A DNA stretch of 64,000 nt from Lingula anatina (GCF_001039355.2 NW_019775891.1:195209-259208); one strand, 5' to 3'; shown: positions 23,056 through 36,800, numbered from the stretch's first letter. Numbers and translations: made by a program. Notes: generated by a model not told the origin, from the sequence alone.

Positions 23056-25540
23056 GACCGTCATGGGGACGTCCTTTCACAGATCCCAGCTTGTGCTAAC
23101 GGGTGGGGATACTTGTCACTTTATGAGAACTTTTTCCCTAGTTTTTTGTTTTTCATTATAATTGATTATTTGTCGTTATAAATGTATTTAATCGTAGGTG
23201 GAAAGAGACAGCATGGTCTCCTTGAAGAGAGATAAGTGAGAATGCTACATACCACCAGGAATATAGTTAAGAGCATTGCTTGGGTTACTGGTGAAGAGCA
23301 TTTGTACCTACTTTTTTCTTTTTCATTATAATTATCAACTTATTGTTATAGATGGTTCATTAAAGTGAGTGAGCTAGGTATCTTGTGCACAAACAGTGTT
23401 GCTTGAAGTAAGGAAGTTTTTTTTTACTTCTTGAGATTTTATCATATAAGCATACTGTATTTGTTTTCTGCAAAGCAGAGACTACCAAAGTGCTGACGTT
23501 TCAGAACTGCGAGTTGCCAGAGCACTCGTGGCAATGAGAGGGGTAATTTTTTTGGTTTTTTCATTTTTCTCCTCTTTAGTTTCCCTCACAAATCATTTTA
23601 ATGATCAGTGCTAATCATGTCTTGGTAGTATATCAGACTTCAGGTGGTAGCACTACGTTGACCTTATTGTTTGTTATTGACTAATATCAAGTATAAGATT
23701 GATATTGTATACACCAATACCACTGAGGTAGTCTACTCTTTCCAAACTCTGTACCCATAACGATTCTTTATTTCGAATTATCTCGTTTTTTGTTTCTTGC
23801 AAAATACCTTAAGAGACTTTTCACCTAGTATTAATCACTTGTAACTACTGTAATACAGCCTTGTTTGGCAAAAAGAAATTGTCATTTTGTTCAAATGTAG
23901 TGAATAAATGTCAGGTTACGGGCCAGTATGAGAGAGGATGAACCAGAGAACTTATTTCTCCAACTCCATGAAGTGGAAACATTTCAAGCAAATTTGTCAG
24001 TGTTTTTATTATGGCAGATTGTATGCCATATACTGTACACAATACAGGATACATTTGTAGAAAACAGAATGGGAATGTTGACACTGTCTAAAACACATTT
24101 AAAGTAATAGACATCTTAAATATTATTATATTTTCTTGGTATCCTTTATTACAGTGCCAGTCACCCAACATATAGATGAATGCCTGCATCTTTGTGAGAT
24201 TAATGATGCACTTTTTTCCAACCTTTGCTTTTGGTACAAAAAGCTAATCATTTGCTGCAAGTGTGATCTTGAATAATTACAGATTTTGTTTTGGTTAATA
24301 ATAGGTGAAAGAGAGCTAATAGACTTTTGTTAAATCTTTTTCATTGTTATTTACAAAGTTTAAATGTTGGTTGAACTCTGTGTATTGAAGACACTGTTAA
24401 GAATTATTACACGGATTCTGAAAGTTGCCAAAAAATGTACCATGCATGTTATACAGTGACTGGTGTGATTTTTAAGGGGTAAAAGTTGAAAAATATCCAG
24501 TTTACATATATATATATATATATATGCAACAACACTTTGTAATAGGTGTGTTTTAACTGATGGTGTTTCTGGAGAGAACCTTGTATGAAAATGAAAAGGA
24601 TGAACCTGAAACCACTCTGCTGCTGTGCTATGGCATTTAACAAAAGACCAGAAGTATTGATAAGAATTAACAGAGGGATACGAAAATAACTCGAGTATTG
24701 ATTTCTGTTGTAATTATGGGCAAGGGGTAAGGAGAATAACATTGATGTTCTTACATATGAGGCTGTAATTCAGTTGTGAAAGAGGTTTGCCCAACAGAGA
24801 ATATATCTTCTTAGCATACTGGATGATTAGAACTTAAGGAAGCCTCACAATTTAACCAATAGGCAATATTATCTTTTAACTTGCTTGGGTAGTGTGTAAA
24901 GTTGCCCCAACATGAGTTAAGCACCCCAAGATCAGCACTCTCTGTTAAATGGATTGTGTGCTGTTGGTAAGGAGCAGAACATCAGAAAATATAATTTGGT
25001 GTTTACCTAGGAAGTATGAGAGAGATTTTGAGTTGGGAAGAGGAGGGAGGGGGTTTCCACTCACAAATCCAGAATCTGTACTTGTTTTAGAGACTTAAAA
25101 TGACCAAGACTTGATGAGAAGATTGTTATAACATTAAGTTGTATGACTTCAGGATTTAGTGGTTAGGAAGGCAATGATATAATGTGGAACTTAAATACCA
25201 CCATAGTATGTTTTATTTTAGAATAATCTTTAATGCATGAAATAACCCTTAGCTGAGACAAAATCGATATATTGACATAAATTATACAGGTTCAGTGTCA
25301 AGGGAAATGTTAATTTATTGATACCCTGTCTTATATACGATTCATTTGATCAACTTGTATAGAGTTATTTTCTAATAGCTGGGTAAAATGAATAATGTGT
25401 CCAGTAACAGTTGGCCGTTTTGTGCCCTCAGTTCTGTTGTTTTATGCTTTGAGCAAAGTCTGTTTACCACGCAGTTCTGCATCATTGTTTGTACTGTGCT
25501 TGTATGTGACTATTTCAATAAATAATTTGACATGAAATAT
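23056..25540 (+). promoter_or_regulatory. Long 3' UTR of ELAV-like gene 2
   Basis: About 2.4 kb without a gene on the plus strand. It has AATAAA at 23903-23908 and again at 25517-25522, the second followed by T-rich sequence. Long UTRs with alternative ends are typical of ELAV transcripts. Real ends need RNA data. Confidence 0.45.
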
Positions 25541-26614
25541 GCTGGTTATTTTGTTATATGAAAAATTGGAGTTCAATGCTTCGATCATTTCTTAATCTAG
25601 AGATTAATCCTAGTTTAAGAGGTTTGGTGGGCTGTGGCAAGAAAAGGGACTCGATGTTGTTATTGCAAATTTAAAAAAAAGTTTTGGACCTCAATTTGTT
25701 TTATATGCTTGTCAACCACATTTTTTGACACATCAGTTGCAAAATTATGCTCAAATTTCAACTTGAATTGATACAAAACTAAAATGTGAGTCTTATACTA
25801 GGAATCCCTTGTGAAAGACATCAGCTTTTTTTTTTTCTATCTCCGTGTCACAAAATGTCCTTTGAAAAAACTTAATAATTACTAAAGAAAAGACTGTGAT
25901 TACATTTTTATTAATAAATTTATTGATATCATCCTGCACTCCACTATTTAAGACCAGGAACACTTCCTGATATCATTTAATATACAAATATACTTTGTAC
26001 AATTTATACATCTAGCAATTATACACAATACATCAAAATTGTAACCAAAATCTTGGTTACCAAAGTCCTTGGCATGCACTCTGTAAAGACTTACAGATGG
26101 AAAAATTATGAAAAGAAGGGAAATTAAAATGTGCTTGAACTGCTGATTTAATTCAGCCTCAATAACACAGTAATGTCAAGCTTTTTTGGAGAGGCACTCC
26201 AAAGTTGTAACGTGTCAACATTAGCCTGTAAAATGTGGCACTTGACATTTCCTTTAAAAAAAAATGCCTTTCTGCTATCTTTCTTGAAATTCCAGATGAA
26301 TGTAGAAATCTCATCCATTTATCCTGCAGAAGTGCTACATACCACCTCAAAAATTTAAGTATGCTTTGAATGTATCAACTTGATCCTTTGTCACTTTGTG
26401 GCCATTGTGACAAATTGAACTAGCATTTTAAGGTTCTATTTTCAAACTCAAGTTCTTGAAAAAAATTTTTACAAAGTTGTGCAAAAATCCAAGAAAAGAT
26501 TTTTAAAAAGTTAAAATCCAGAAACTGGGATACAACCACATCCCTCTATGCAGTAAATACTGGGCTCATGTATCAATTTTAAGTCATTTATTCAGCAACT
26601 TGACACCTTCATGT

Positions 26615-29600
26615 TTATTTGGTTTTTTTCTTCCTCTTTCCTCCCATCTTTCTCTTAGTCTTGGCATCAATCATGTTTTGGGCTTGTCTCTTGATTAGAT
26701 TTCTCGTGAGAACATCACCGTCATCATCTCCACTTTCATCTTCATCTGAAAAAGGAGATACAATTTGTAAATTATCATTGAAAATCAACACATTACCATT
26801 TGTATTTTGACAAGTATAGTAATCTGGGTTTTGTGATATTGTAAAAATTCAAAACTATCGGGTGATGTCCAAGATGTTTTTTTTTTTTTATTGAAATTTA
26901 AAGGCATAGTTTTTCCTGCACATTTACACCTCAAAAGCTAAATAGGTAAAGTTATTTTCCACTAAAGAGCATGCAATTCAATATGAATAATCCATCAAAC
27001 ATATGAATGTTTTTCATTAATAGACTGCTGCCAAATACTAAATAATTCCCAAAAATAAATTCATGAAGGAAAGAGTGTTTCATATATTTCAAGGGCTTGT
27101 GCTAGCTTGAAACTTATGAATGTGACAGAAGGTATCATGCAAACAAAATGCACTACAACCTAAATCGAAACCTAATAAATGAAATGAAAACTTTATAAAC
27201 ATAAACCAAGCATTCTCAGACAAGTCTTTCACTTGGCCGAAGATGCTATAACAAATTTAAAACTTGAGGCATGCAAAAATGTCAATGCAAATTGTATAGT
27301 GCACACATTTAGCTTTCAGTCACTTACAACTGCTGTAGCCTAAACTGTCATCTGAAGATGAGGAATTACATAAATACTGTTGAGTAATTTTGTCAGGTTA
27401 ATATGCTAATTACAAAGATGTGTACACTCTGGTGCTCTTACAAAATTTTCTTTTAAAATATTGTTTATTTTCGCACATTCACTCATCACGAACACATTAT
27501 CACATAGAACAGATACAATGAATTATAATTTATCTACTTGAATTCTACCTAATAAAGTCTGTTGCTAAGGGTTATTTTTCTACAAGCAAAACATAGTTTT
27601 TGATAAATTGTGAAATAGGAGTATTTGAATGTGGATGTACGTGTCAAGTAGCATGTTGTGTAGAAGCAAGATTAGGGTTGACATTTCATATGCAATTTTT
27701 ACTTTTCTGGTCCAGATTAAAAGTCACAAGCTGATCAGATGAAAGTAGATTCCAACTCAAATGTCAACCCCATGTGTTAAAAGAAAGTGTATATTAACTC
27801 AACAGTTTTCTGGACAGAATACACTGTGACTGTATAGTGATACTCACCGTCATAGACATTGTCTTTATGAGTAACTGGAAGTTTGATCCTAGTGTTATAT
27901 GAAGGTAGTTTTCCTTCTATACTGGCATGGAACTGAAAAGAAAATGATAATTGGAATACTGATTGTGTACACTTGTATTTGATGGGTCATTTAAAATGGG
28001 GTGGAGGTAAAGAATCCCCATCCTTGCTGTGACATCAGTATATATTCTCGGCAATTATAAGCGATTTTTCAGTCAACATTCTGTGATATGTAATCAAGTT
28101 TAAAACTGCCAAAATAAAATTTTGCACATCTGTACCAAAAGATACCTGCTGAAGCTCATTTGTGAAAAGATTATAACTTCATAGACATCACTACCTATTA
28201 CAGGTGATTAAGGACCTCCAGGCTCTACTTACCTCTTCTTCCTCCATCAGTTTAAGAGCTTCACTGATATCTTTGCCATCCAAATCTTCAAGAAGTTTGA
28301 GTAACTTTTCTTCAGCTGTGGATAACAAGTCCAGTACATACTCGTCTGATGTAGCTGAGATCTGTGCCTGTGGAACGTGACCTTTGTTCTGGAAGACAAA
28401 TACAGATTGTATGGTACCTGTTATTGACAGTTCAACACCAGAATTGTTTAAAGTGTCTTTTTAATAACTATATCACTCAAAGAAAAATAAAATATTTAAA
28501 AGGTACAACATGACTGTAATAAAAAGTATAACTAAGATTTCATTTTCAAATCTTATGTTCTGAATGGGGAACAATGAATTTACTTTAAGACATAACTAAA
28601 ACCAGGTATACAATATATATTTACTATTTCCCATGACCTATGAACACTTTCCTTTCTTGATGTATGCTGTAGTAGTCTACCACTAAATACTTACTGCTTT
28701 GAGGTGAGTGAGTTTATCAGAAAGGTGCTCCACGCCTGCCTTAACGCTGACCAGGATTTTACTTGCTTTGTCAAGTCGCTCTCCTGCTTCTTCTTTACGC
28801 CTCTCTTCCTCTGCCAGATGTGTCTCAAATTCTTCAAGTAACCTCTGTCCACTGGAATGATGAAAAACCAAGATATTATTTTAATGTCCCATACTTTTCA
28901 TTTCAACAGCAAAACTACAAAAAGTACTTTCAGAAATCCAACACATACTGCTGTATGAATGATTTGAGCGTTTTAGGAATAAAAAAAATTAATGTGTTGT
29001 ATTGCTAGAATAATTGCTTACAAATACATACTAACCCTCTCCTCTCATCACCCCCTCCTCATACAGAAGTATAAATATCTTACCTTGAAAGTTTGGCTTC
29101 TCCTGTATATTTCATATCTTCGAATTCCTGCTGCAATTTCTCCTTCTCCTCTCTTAGTCTCTGTATCTGTTTCTCTGAGTCTTTCTTAAGCTCCTCCAGA
29201 TGGCGCTGTGTCTCACCCTGGTTCTCAAATCTATCAACCACTTCCTAAAATAAAATTAATAAAGTTACTTATTCATCCTTTAGTATATAAACCCTACCTT
29301 TATGTGAAACTTAAAACCTATTAACACCAATTTCCAAATGATGTAGGAAAAAGATTGTACAATCCAAAACACTCGTCAATGTGTGTCAACCAAGTTTATT
29401 CAATATTGAACCAAAGAAAAAACCTGTTTATTTACCTTTGTATCTGATACTCCAGTTGCTTCCTTGATTCTCTTGAAAGCTTCTTCATAAGTAGTAATCT
29501 TGGCCTGTTGGTCTTCACCCAGGATAGCAGCTTTTTCTGAGGGTGACAGTTCATCTTGCTGCAAAGAACCTCGTTGGGCCTGAAGAAAAAGGGAAAATAT

Positions 29601-32406
29601 GGGTAATCATAGTTCAATAGAATGGAAAACTTAAATGCAACTGTGTATTTAATTAAGTGCTGTTAATAAGACGCATCACAGAAATGCTCTATGGGATTTT
29701 TGAATAAAAAGCAATCACTTTATGTAATCTGTACAAATAATATGGTATAATATATAAATGTTAACAAATATAAGAAGTTTTACAGCAAATCATAATGACA
29801 ACTTGGTGAAAAACTTACAATTCTTTTTTCTGTACGTTCGTGCTGCATTTTCTTCTCTTCTGCTTCCTTCTTCATCTTCTGGAGTTCAATTTCACGTTTT
29901 TTACGATCAGCATATACCACCTCTTCATGTTTGTGTAGTTCAGCTTGTGCAGCTTCTTTAGAAATATGTGCATCATTGTACATTGCACGTAGCTCCTTCA
30001 GTTCCTCCCGACACCTCTTGATTTCTGCCTCCATTGCATCAAGCTGATTGGGGAAGGACAAGGACTCCTAAGAGATAAAAGAATTCATGAATGCTACAGA
30101 TTAAAATGTTTTATGGTATATTAAATACTAACAAAGTTCCAGCATTAGATTTTTTTCAAGATCCCTCATTTCTGATAGTAACTTGTTTTAAAGAACTTTA
30201 AAATCAACTTTTTGATGTATCACTATCAGAACATCCAGTAGTTCTGACAAAGATAACAGTGGTTAAATTTGTTGGGATTTTATCAAGTATCTGCCTAATG
30301 TGCACATAAGAAGATTTCTTTTCATGATAGTTTTTTAACAATATGCAAAAATGAATCCAACTGTGGGTAGATTTTTTTTTGTCCTTTCTGATCAAATAAG
30401 TTCAAGTTGGATATCTGAAAAGTTTAATGCAAATTTGCCTCTGACATTGTTTGTGTCTTTGAAAATAAAAAAAGAAAACATACCTCTTCTAGTTTAGATT
30501 TGATTTGTTCATAAGTTCTCCTGATCTGCTCAGCTTCATTACATTTCAGCACAGCCTTGTCCAAACGGTTCTCAAGATTTCTCAAATTCTGAAAAAATAA
30601 ACAGGACAGAATAAATAAACATCTTGATAATCTGGGTTCATGTTTGTTTGGAATTTCATATTATTTTTAAGTAATTTTTTTTTTCATAAAACCTAGGCAC
30701 AGTTATTCAAAACCCAAACTACTGGCCAAATCCAAAATATCATGTACAGTTACATAAATGGCTTGCAATACATTAACTAGTAGGAACTAGAGAATTAAGT
30801 TTATTGCATCATAAATTATGCAACTTACCGCTGCTGCCTCAGACTCCCCTGCATCAGTTGCCACTGCGTCTGATGCATCCTTCACCATCTGGTTATACTG
30901 TGTTTGCAGTTCTTCAAGACGCTTCTGCTTAGTAGCCGTCACATGTTTTAAAGCATTAAGCTTCTTTATGTAGTCACAAACCTTGCGATCCATGATGGTA
31001 ATGGCATTCTAGAAAATACAATTAAAAATGCAATTCTTTCTGTACAGGTCTGTTTAGATGAACTGGACAAGATGTTTTATTTCTGAGAGCAGATTATGCT
31101 ATTACAATCACTTTGCTTCTGATAACTACTTTTGCTAGATACTTGCTAGATACTTGCAACAAACCCCTCATCCTACCACCAAACAACATCTATCTATCAT
31201 TTCTGCTTAGATATATGCCATACTTACACTGCCTGTCTTGTTCTTCATGGCAGCTCTCTCAACTTTTCTGCCATGAAAAGCTTTGTTGATCACATGGTCA
31301 TCAGCCTGCAAAGGCAGAAAAGCATAGTAACTGCTTTAAGCTGCAAAGATTGTGTGATGTTCATAACATTTAGGGCAAACTGAAGAAGCAACAACGTTCA
31401 ATAAACTCAGAGCATACAGATCAAAACTGTTACTTGCACACAAGCACAATTTAATTCTAGGCTTACAGACATCTTGTGAGGAGGAGGGGGGGGGGGTATT
31501 TTCACTCTAGCTCTAGATCCTATGCCACTTCTCAAGTCAGTCACACGAGGTGGTATAAGGTCCACTCCTTCAGAAAAAAGACCCCCTCTTTAAAATGACT
31601 GGTTACAGACCTTGATTCAAATGGGAAATAATAACAAAATCATAATTAAAATTGTTTCTTACACTTAAACAGTCACTGAGCTTCTTCCTGAGTTCCCAAT
31701 TCTCCTTTCTCAGCTTTTCTATTGTATCTCGGTTCTGTTTCATTGTCCATTGTGAATTTTCATAATAAGCTTTCCTGTCACCCTCTGAAATTAAAATAAA
31801 ATTAAGAGTAAAAATGTGGATGGTTAGCAGATGACTGGGCAAACATTCTACCACTTTAGCAAAATGTTACATTAATCAATATAAAAATGTCACTGTTTTT
31901 TAAACAGAGCCAATACTTATTGGACAAATATTACAGTAAAAATCAACCTCCCTACAGTGCTACACATTTGCTAGAATCGAAAAGTCATCCACAAACATTA
32001 TCATTTATATCATCATGGCAAAAGTATAGACATTCAGAAGTGATATTTCAATTTTCACGTAAAGACAATGGGTGGTTATAGATTTTACATTTACTGAGAG
32101 AAGTAAATAAATAGCATAAAATATGGTTCCTGAAGCCGTCCAATTTTTTGTCCCATGCACACGTATTCACTTACAGCATTTCTATAATTGCTGAGAGTGC
32201 AAGAAGAACATTTTTATATAAAACATAAGAACCTCAGTGCTTGGGTGCTAATTCGTGCTAGCTGAAGCCTTGACATCGGCAAGCATTGCTTTGCACTGCC
32301 CATGACTCTTCCCATTCAAACGCATCGACCAGACGACAGACTTACCAAGTAAAGCGATTTTCGACTTCACTTCTTCAATATGCTCCGTTATAGCTCGCTG
32401 AGCCAT
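26615..32406 (-). CDS. ODAD3: Outer dynein arm docking coiled-coil protein (ODAD3/CCDC151), 12 coding exons
   Basis: 542 aa. Exons (minus strand): 32406-32346, 31784-31663, 31305-31228, 31008-30829, 30588-30484, 30067-29819, 29579-29436, 29244-29084, 28851-28695, 28388-28233, 27932-27848, 26745-26615 (TAA). All phases close. The protein is almost wholly coiled coil, with the early family block [20 protein letters not shown], the later [19 protein letters not shown] and a basic tail ending KRKKKTK. In the family it helps dock outer dynein arms onto ciliary doublet microtubules, and its loss causes ciliary dyskinesia in vertebrates. Its length is close to the roughly 595 aa of human CCDC151. 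The first exon sits in a compact promoter with a CRE and a YY1-like site. Recognition is from the N-terminal block and the overall coiled-coil pattern. Confidence 0.85.
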
Positions 32407-32529
32407 GGTTGAAGTTGCTATTTACTGATTTATTTCCAGGGAGGTCACTTTTACTCCAGTGATGGTTCTTTGATTTGAAAACTCAGATTTGTTTCTGCGG
32501 GCACTTGCTCCCCGTCGTTTGTTGTCCCC

Positions 32530-32562
32530 AAGATGGCGGTGGTTGCTGTTTATGTGACGTCA
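32530..32562. promoter_or_regulatory. YY1-like and CRE motifs in the ODAD3 promoter
   Basis: AAGATGGCGGT (32530-32540) matches the YY1 consensus and the palindrome TGACGTCA (32555-32562) matches a full CREB/ATF site. They lie 125-160 bases upstream of the ODAD3 ATG and 75-105 bases before a possible plus-strand first exon, consistent with a bidirectional promoter. Confidence 0.5.
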
Positions 32563-32634
32563 CGCCTGGCTTGGTCGCTAAGTTAACTGCGCATGTCACT
32601 CAAGACAAGCCTTTCGTAATATTTTTTGTGCAAA

Positions 32635-32701
32635 ATGGGTAGCGGCCTGTTAAATGAACTCGCGAGTTTGACTCACAAAGTTCCGAGAAAAAAATTTGAT
32701 G
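32635..32701 (+). CDS. Possible first coding exon of an unidentified plus-strand gene
   Basis: An ATG opens a 22-codon frame (MGSGLLNELASLTHKVPRKK then FD) that meets a donor-like site, GATG|gtaaat. It lies head-to-head with ODAD3, 230 bases away, across the CRE/YY1 motifs. The peptide looks protein-like, but I do not recognise it. I found no second exon before the convergent TREX gene, so it may be chance, a relic, or a gene with distant exons. Confidence 0.25.
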
Positions 32702-32883
32702 GTAAATAGAGATCCATTTATCAATTTAATTTTTGTAGATCTAGTATTTTTCCAAGGTAGTTCACATTACAATATGGAAAAGTAATCTTAATTAAAATGA
32801 AACAAAAATAAAGTAATAAAAATTAATGAGATAATAATAATAAAAATAACTAGAGGATCAGAGAGGCGATACCGCCTCCGAAT

Positions 32884-33291
32884 ATTGTACCACCAGCTGG
32901 AGCAAGCGCATTTGTATAGACCCCCACATACACAAAATAAGGGACACAGCCACCAGTCTTGTGCTTGACAAGCTGTAAAAATGCAATCAACAAGANTTCC
33001 CATAACTCCTTCCGTAGGGTAGATAATTAGCATTTAATTTTGCCATTTTTAGACAAGGGTGCATTGCAATGAGTGCCACACCCAGACCCCAATACCGACA
33101 AAGCCCAAATTTTACGTGGAACGAGTTGAGATTATAGGTGACCTAAATCCATGAGATGGGTATGGGGGGCCTTACCGTCTAGGAGGAGAAGCGGTAACGG
33201 TAGCCGTCCGGCGGAGCCGGCGGAGCCGGCGGAACGATCCGGACGAGACCGAAACCATGTGTACCGCCAGCGCTAACGCTGGTGGTACAAT
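32884..33291. mobile_element. MITE-like repeat with 14-bp terminal inverted repeats
   Basis: ATTGTACCACCAGC at 32884-32897 is the exact reverse complement of GCTGGTGGTACAAT at 33278-33291. The interior is much GC-richer than the flanks (near-repeats of GGCGGAGCC at about 33208-33232) and codes for nothing evident. Each end also folds: GAGGCG-ATAC-CGCCTC just outside the left end, and GTACCGCCAGCG-CTAA-CGCTGGTGGTAC at the right end. One N lies at 32996. A non-autonomous DNA element is the likeliest reading; the family is not identified. Confidence 0.5.
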
Positions 33292-33299
33292 AATGTAAA

Positions 33300-34690
33300 A
33301 AAGACAAAAAAGACATTATTAAAAGTCAATATGTGTATATATTTTATTATAAATATACCATAATAAGGGTAGATATAATATTTATGATGTAAATATAATG
33401 AAAATCAATACTGTTTATGAATGAATACAATGCAGAACAAACTTGAATTACCACCTTGTTTGAAAATCCCTTCTTTAAAGCTTGCAATATTTGTCTTGTT
33501 TATCACAGTTGAAAAAAAATTACAAACACTTAGCAATAAGATCAGAAGTGAAGCATACATTTGGGTTAAATACAGACCTTTACGTGCGTTAAGCGACCAT
33601 ATAGATTGGTTTGTTTTAACTTAATTTTACCAAAAAACAAGCATGGATCCAGATATATTTTCTAACAGACTGCCAAATTATCTTTTTTTATCTATCCTCC
33701 ATTTTAAACCATTTTCTAACAGCAAAATTAGATGTTGTCAATGTAATCTTGAAAAATTCTGACCGTCTTCCAGAACACCCAAAAGATGGCCTCTGTCTGC
33801 CCCTGAAAAAATCTCTTGACACACCTGATAAATCTTTTAAATAGAAAAATTGACATGTATGACTTAAATCAGGGACACAGTGCTAAATATTTCCAACTTT
33901 TGGTGGCTGCTGCTTGCATGGGAGATGGGAGGTTGATATTTCTACATTTCTATTCGATCCACACATGAATATATATATATATATATATATAGAATTCTCA
34001 TATGAAATTGATTTTTCAAAATGTAACAAAAATAATCAAAACAGTTACATTAGGTGCATATCATATGAACTATACTTCATTTTTTTGTTAATTATAAATA
34101 AATATATCTTCACAATTTATTATTTCTTATCTATATGTACTTTATATATCTTTTGTTTTTTTTTCTATCATGGTAATAAAAAAGCATACTCAACTGCAAG
34201 GAAAAAATAAGTATTAATTGCCACCCCTAATCTGTTTCACTGTTTATCATCGTAAGTGGTGGTGCCCATATCTCTACCTTTATAAAACTATAGTACATGT
34301 AAATATTTCTTGAGCTGTAAAATCACTAAATATGTAAATATACACATACTTATACATGTATGACAATTTGCACCAACTGCAAACATAAACTAAATATGTG
34401 CAGTATCACTAAATGTTCTTTCAAAGCTGACGAAATAGGATGCAAACTATATATGACCTTGTAAAATATAAATGTCTAAGATATATCTAAAAAATAGAGC
34501 ATGAAAGATGATGAATATGATGACATTTTTTATATATATTTATCCTTTTAAATGAAATCGACTAAGTAAACTTAAAATGTGTTTTTTTCTATATTTTCAA
34601 AATCCTAAGCAAGCAAATATGTGACACAAACTGGGCAAATAGATATAAAGGCCTTTCTCCTACAGTCATAACTGTTAACAAAATAAGACA
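33300..34690. other. AT-rich stretch downstream of the TREX gene
   Basis: It probably includes the TREX 3' UTR. An (AT)n run lies at 33968-33991. No exon is supported on either strand. Confidence 0.4.
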
Positions 34691-36800
34691 TTAAAACTTA
34701 TCCAGTTCATAAGGAAATTCACCAGGTTTAAGAATATACTTGCATGTATATGAATAAACTGCACTGAAGCGGCTGAAAGGAACTGCATTTTCATCTGCCA
34801 ATGCACAGACAAGTGGAGCCATCTTTTGGCAGATCATCAAGAGTGACATGCAGTCTCCTTCTGCCCTGTGGGTGTTTACTGGAGGATGGCCAAAAACGTG
34901 TTCAAATACAGCTCTAAGACCAAAAGATTTAGGTGGGGTGCTTATGTCAACACCATTCTTCTGAACCTGATTGTGTAGAACATCTACTTCATTTGTTGAT
35001 GGCCCTGTGGCTGAGTTTTTATTCTCCTTCAATGTCTGAGAACCCACTCTGTCAGTTTCACCAGGCTCTACCATAGCTGAAACAGGTTCCCCTGTTAAAA
35101 TGCTTTCAGAACTTTGTAAATTTTTGTTTTCATCTTCCTGGTTACCAGTTGAATCCAAATAAAGCTCAGGTACCTCCTCATACCTGTCCAGTGCCATAAC
35201 TAGGGTTTCATCCTCCACATCTGATCCCCAGTCTAATTCATCCTTTACAACAACAGGGATATCTGTAGCAGACTTGGACGGGAATAGTTCTCGTTTCACC
35301 GAACTTCCTGAGGCACTGTTGAGCAATTTTGCCATTTTTTGGGTTGGAGTTTCTTGCAAGGAGCTCCTCCTCTTCAAGCTGCTCAGAAAATTTCTTTCAG
35401 GTGTCTTCTCAGACAGTTCCTGGATGGATTTTTCTTGAGCCCTAGACACCCTGTCATCTTCAACTTTGTCTGGAATTCGTCTTAGATCTTGCTCTTTACT
35501 GACCCCACATCTTGCTTCATGAACTGACAGATTTGGAGTAAGTGTGATTTCTCTCCCATATCCACCTCTTCCATAGATTGTCTTCAACATCTTTAAAGTA
35601 TCTACACACAGTATTCCCTGAGCTAGGCTGTGGCCTAAAAGGTGACATTAATCATACACAGAATATTCAAATGAAACAACATAAATGTTTATTTTTGTAA
35701 AGGAGTAGTCTTATGCATTTTGTGTCTGAACACATTGTAATTACAGTAATTATAGAAACTGTTTCATATTATACAATGTCTATTAATTTCCTGAGATTGT
35801 TGTAATACAATAAAATAAAGGAGTTTCATATAAACAGACTATTCATTTTCACCTGGAAACTTCTTTAACAAATTTTATAGAGGTTAAATTGTGACATTAA
35901 TTACAAATTTAGCGACTTCAATTTAATAATGGACATGAAGCTGATTACTCTACAGTGAGGGGTCAACACTTAGCAAACTTGACTCACCAGAATTTTCTAT
36001 CTCTGTTTTGAGAAGAGGGAAGTCAAAAGCATCTCCATTATGAGCAAACAGACAAACAGGGGGGTCTAGTCTTGCCAGAAATGCATTAAACATTTCAGTA
36101 GTCGCACCAGTAAAATTCATCTGATGGTACAAGTTGTCATTGTCAAGACCTGAAAGAAAAGAGCTAAATAATAAAAAATATATCAAATATATCAAAAACA
36201 CATGGAAATTATACTACATTTGACTAGGAAAATGATAACTTGCCCCTATGGAAAAAAAATAGCAGCATAGTCAATCATCCAGCAGCTGAATACACTAGTA
36301 CTGGATACAACTGAAAAAAAAAAAAAAAAGAGAAAATGTACTGCTTACTTTTGTTGGCATAGCATTTAACTTGCCTGATTTACCAAGAATTTATGCATTT
36401 CAATCACAAGATATCACGAGTGCATTTTTTAAACAATTTTTAAAAATTAACCAAGTTCATATGTAGCACGTACATTTGGTAATACATTTAATGCTTATGA
36501 ATTAATTAAATGACTTGATAGCAGTTAAATGCACCAGCTACACTTTTTAAGTTCCCTACCTGTTAACTGCCAAATGTTGTGCGGAATTGGTTTCATGGGA
36601 TAGAAACACAGGGTAAGTTTGTTCAGAACACGCGCTGGAGAAGATAATCTGTTTCTGAATGCCTCCAAAAGCTGAGTTCTGTGAACAGCCACTAGGCTGC
36701 ATTCAGTGACTCTGGTCTTTTCTCTGGCATTTAAGAGCCCTGTAGTCTCGAGATCCAGGAAGACGAATGTTGAAATTTTGCTGCCTTGGCTTGCCATCAT
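34691..36800 (-). CDS. TREX-family DEDDh 3'-5' DNA exonuclease with a long internal insert, 3 coding exons
   Basis: 448 aa from exons 36800-36560, 36149-35988 and 35634-34691 (TAA), joined in phase 1. TREX enzymes degrade DNA 3' ends and, in vertebrates, limit cytosolic DNA sensing. Exo I is FLDLETTG (Asp16, Glu18), Exo II is AHNGDAFDFPLL (Asp123) and Exo III is HRAEGD (His390, Asp395), so the full catalytic set is present. ILCVDTLKML (about 142-151) matches the block after Exo II. Between it and KSFGLRAVFEHVFGHPP lies about 205 residues of acidic, Ser/Lys/Glu-rich, probably disordered sequence; human TREX1 has about 25-50 there. No C-terminal TM anchor is present, so the ending is like TREX2 (KPGEFPYELDKF). 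Two adjacent ATGs start it; an acceptor at 36817 places it after a non-coding exon. Confidence 0.85.

Noticed and set aside
22483-23064. 193-codon minus-strand ORF across ELAV-like gene 2
   Set aside because: Antisense shadow of a long coding exon, with no recognisable domain.
32521-32600. RFX X-box expected upstream of a ciliary gene such as ODAD3
   Set aside because: Only a half-site (AGCAAC on the minus strand) is visible; no full inverted X-box could be aligned.
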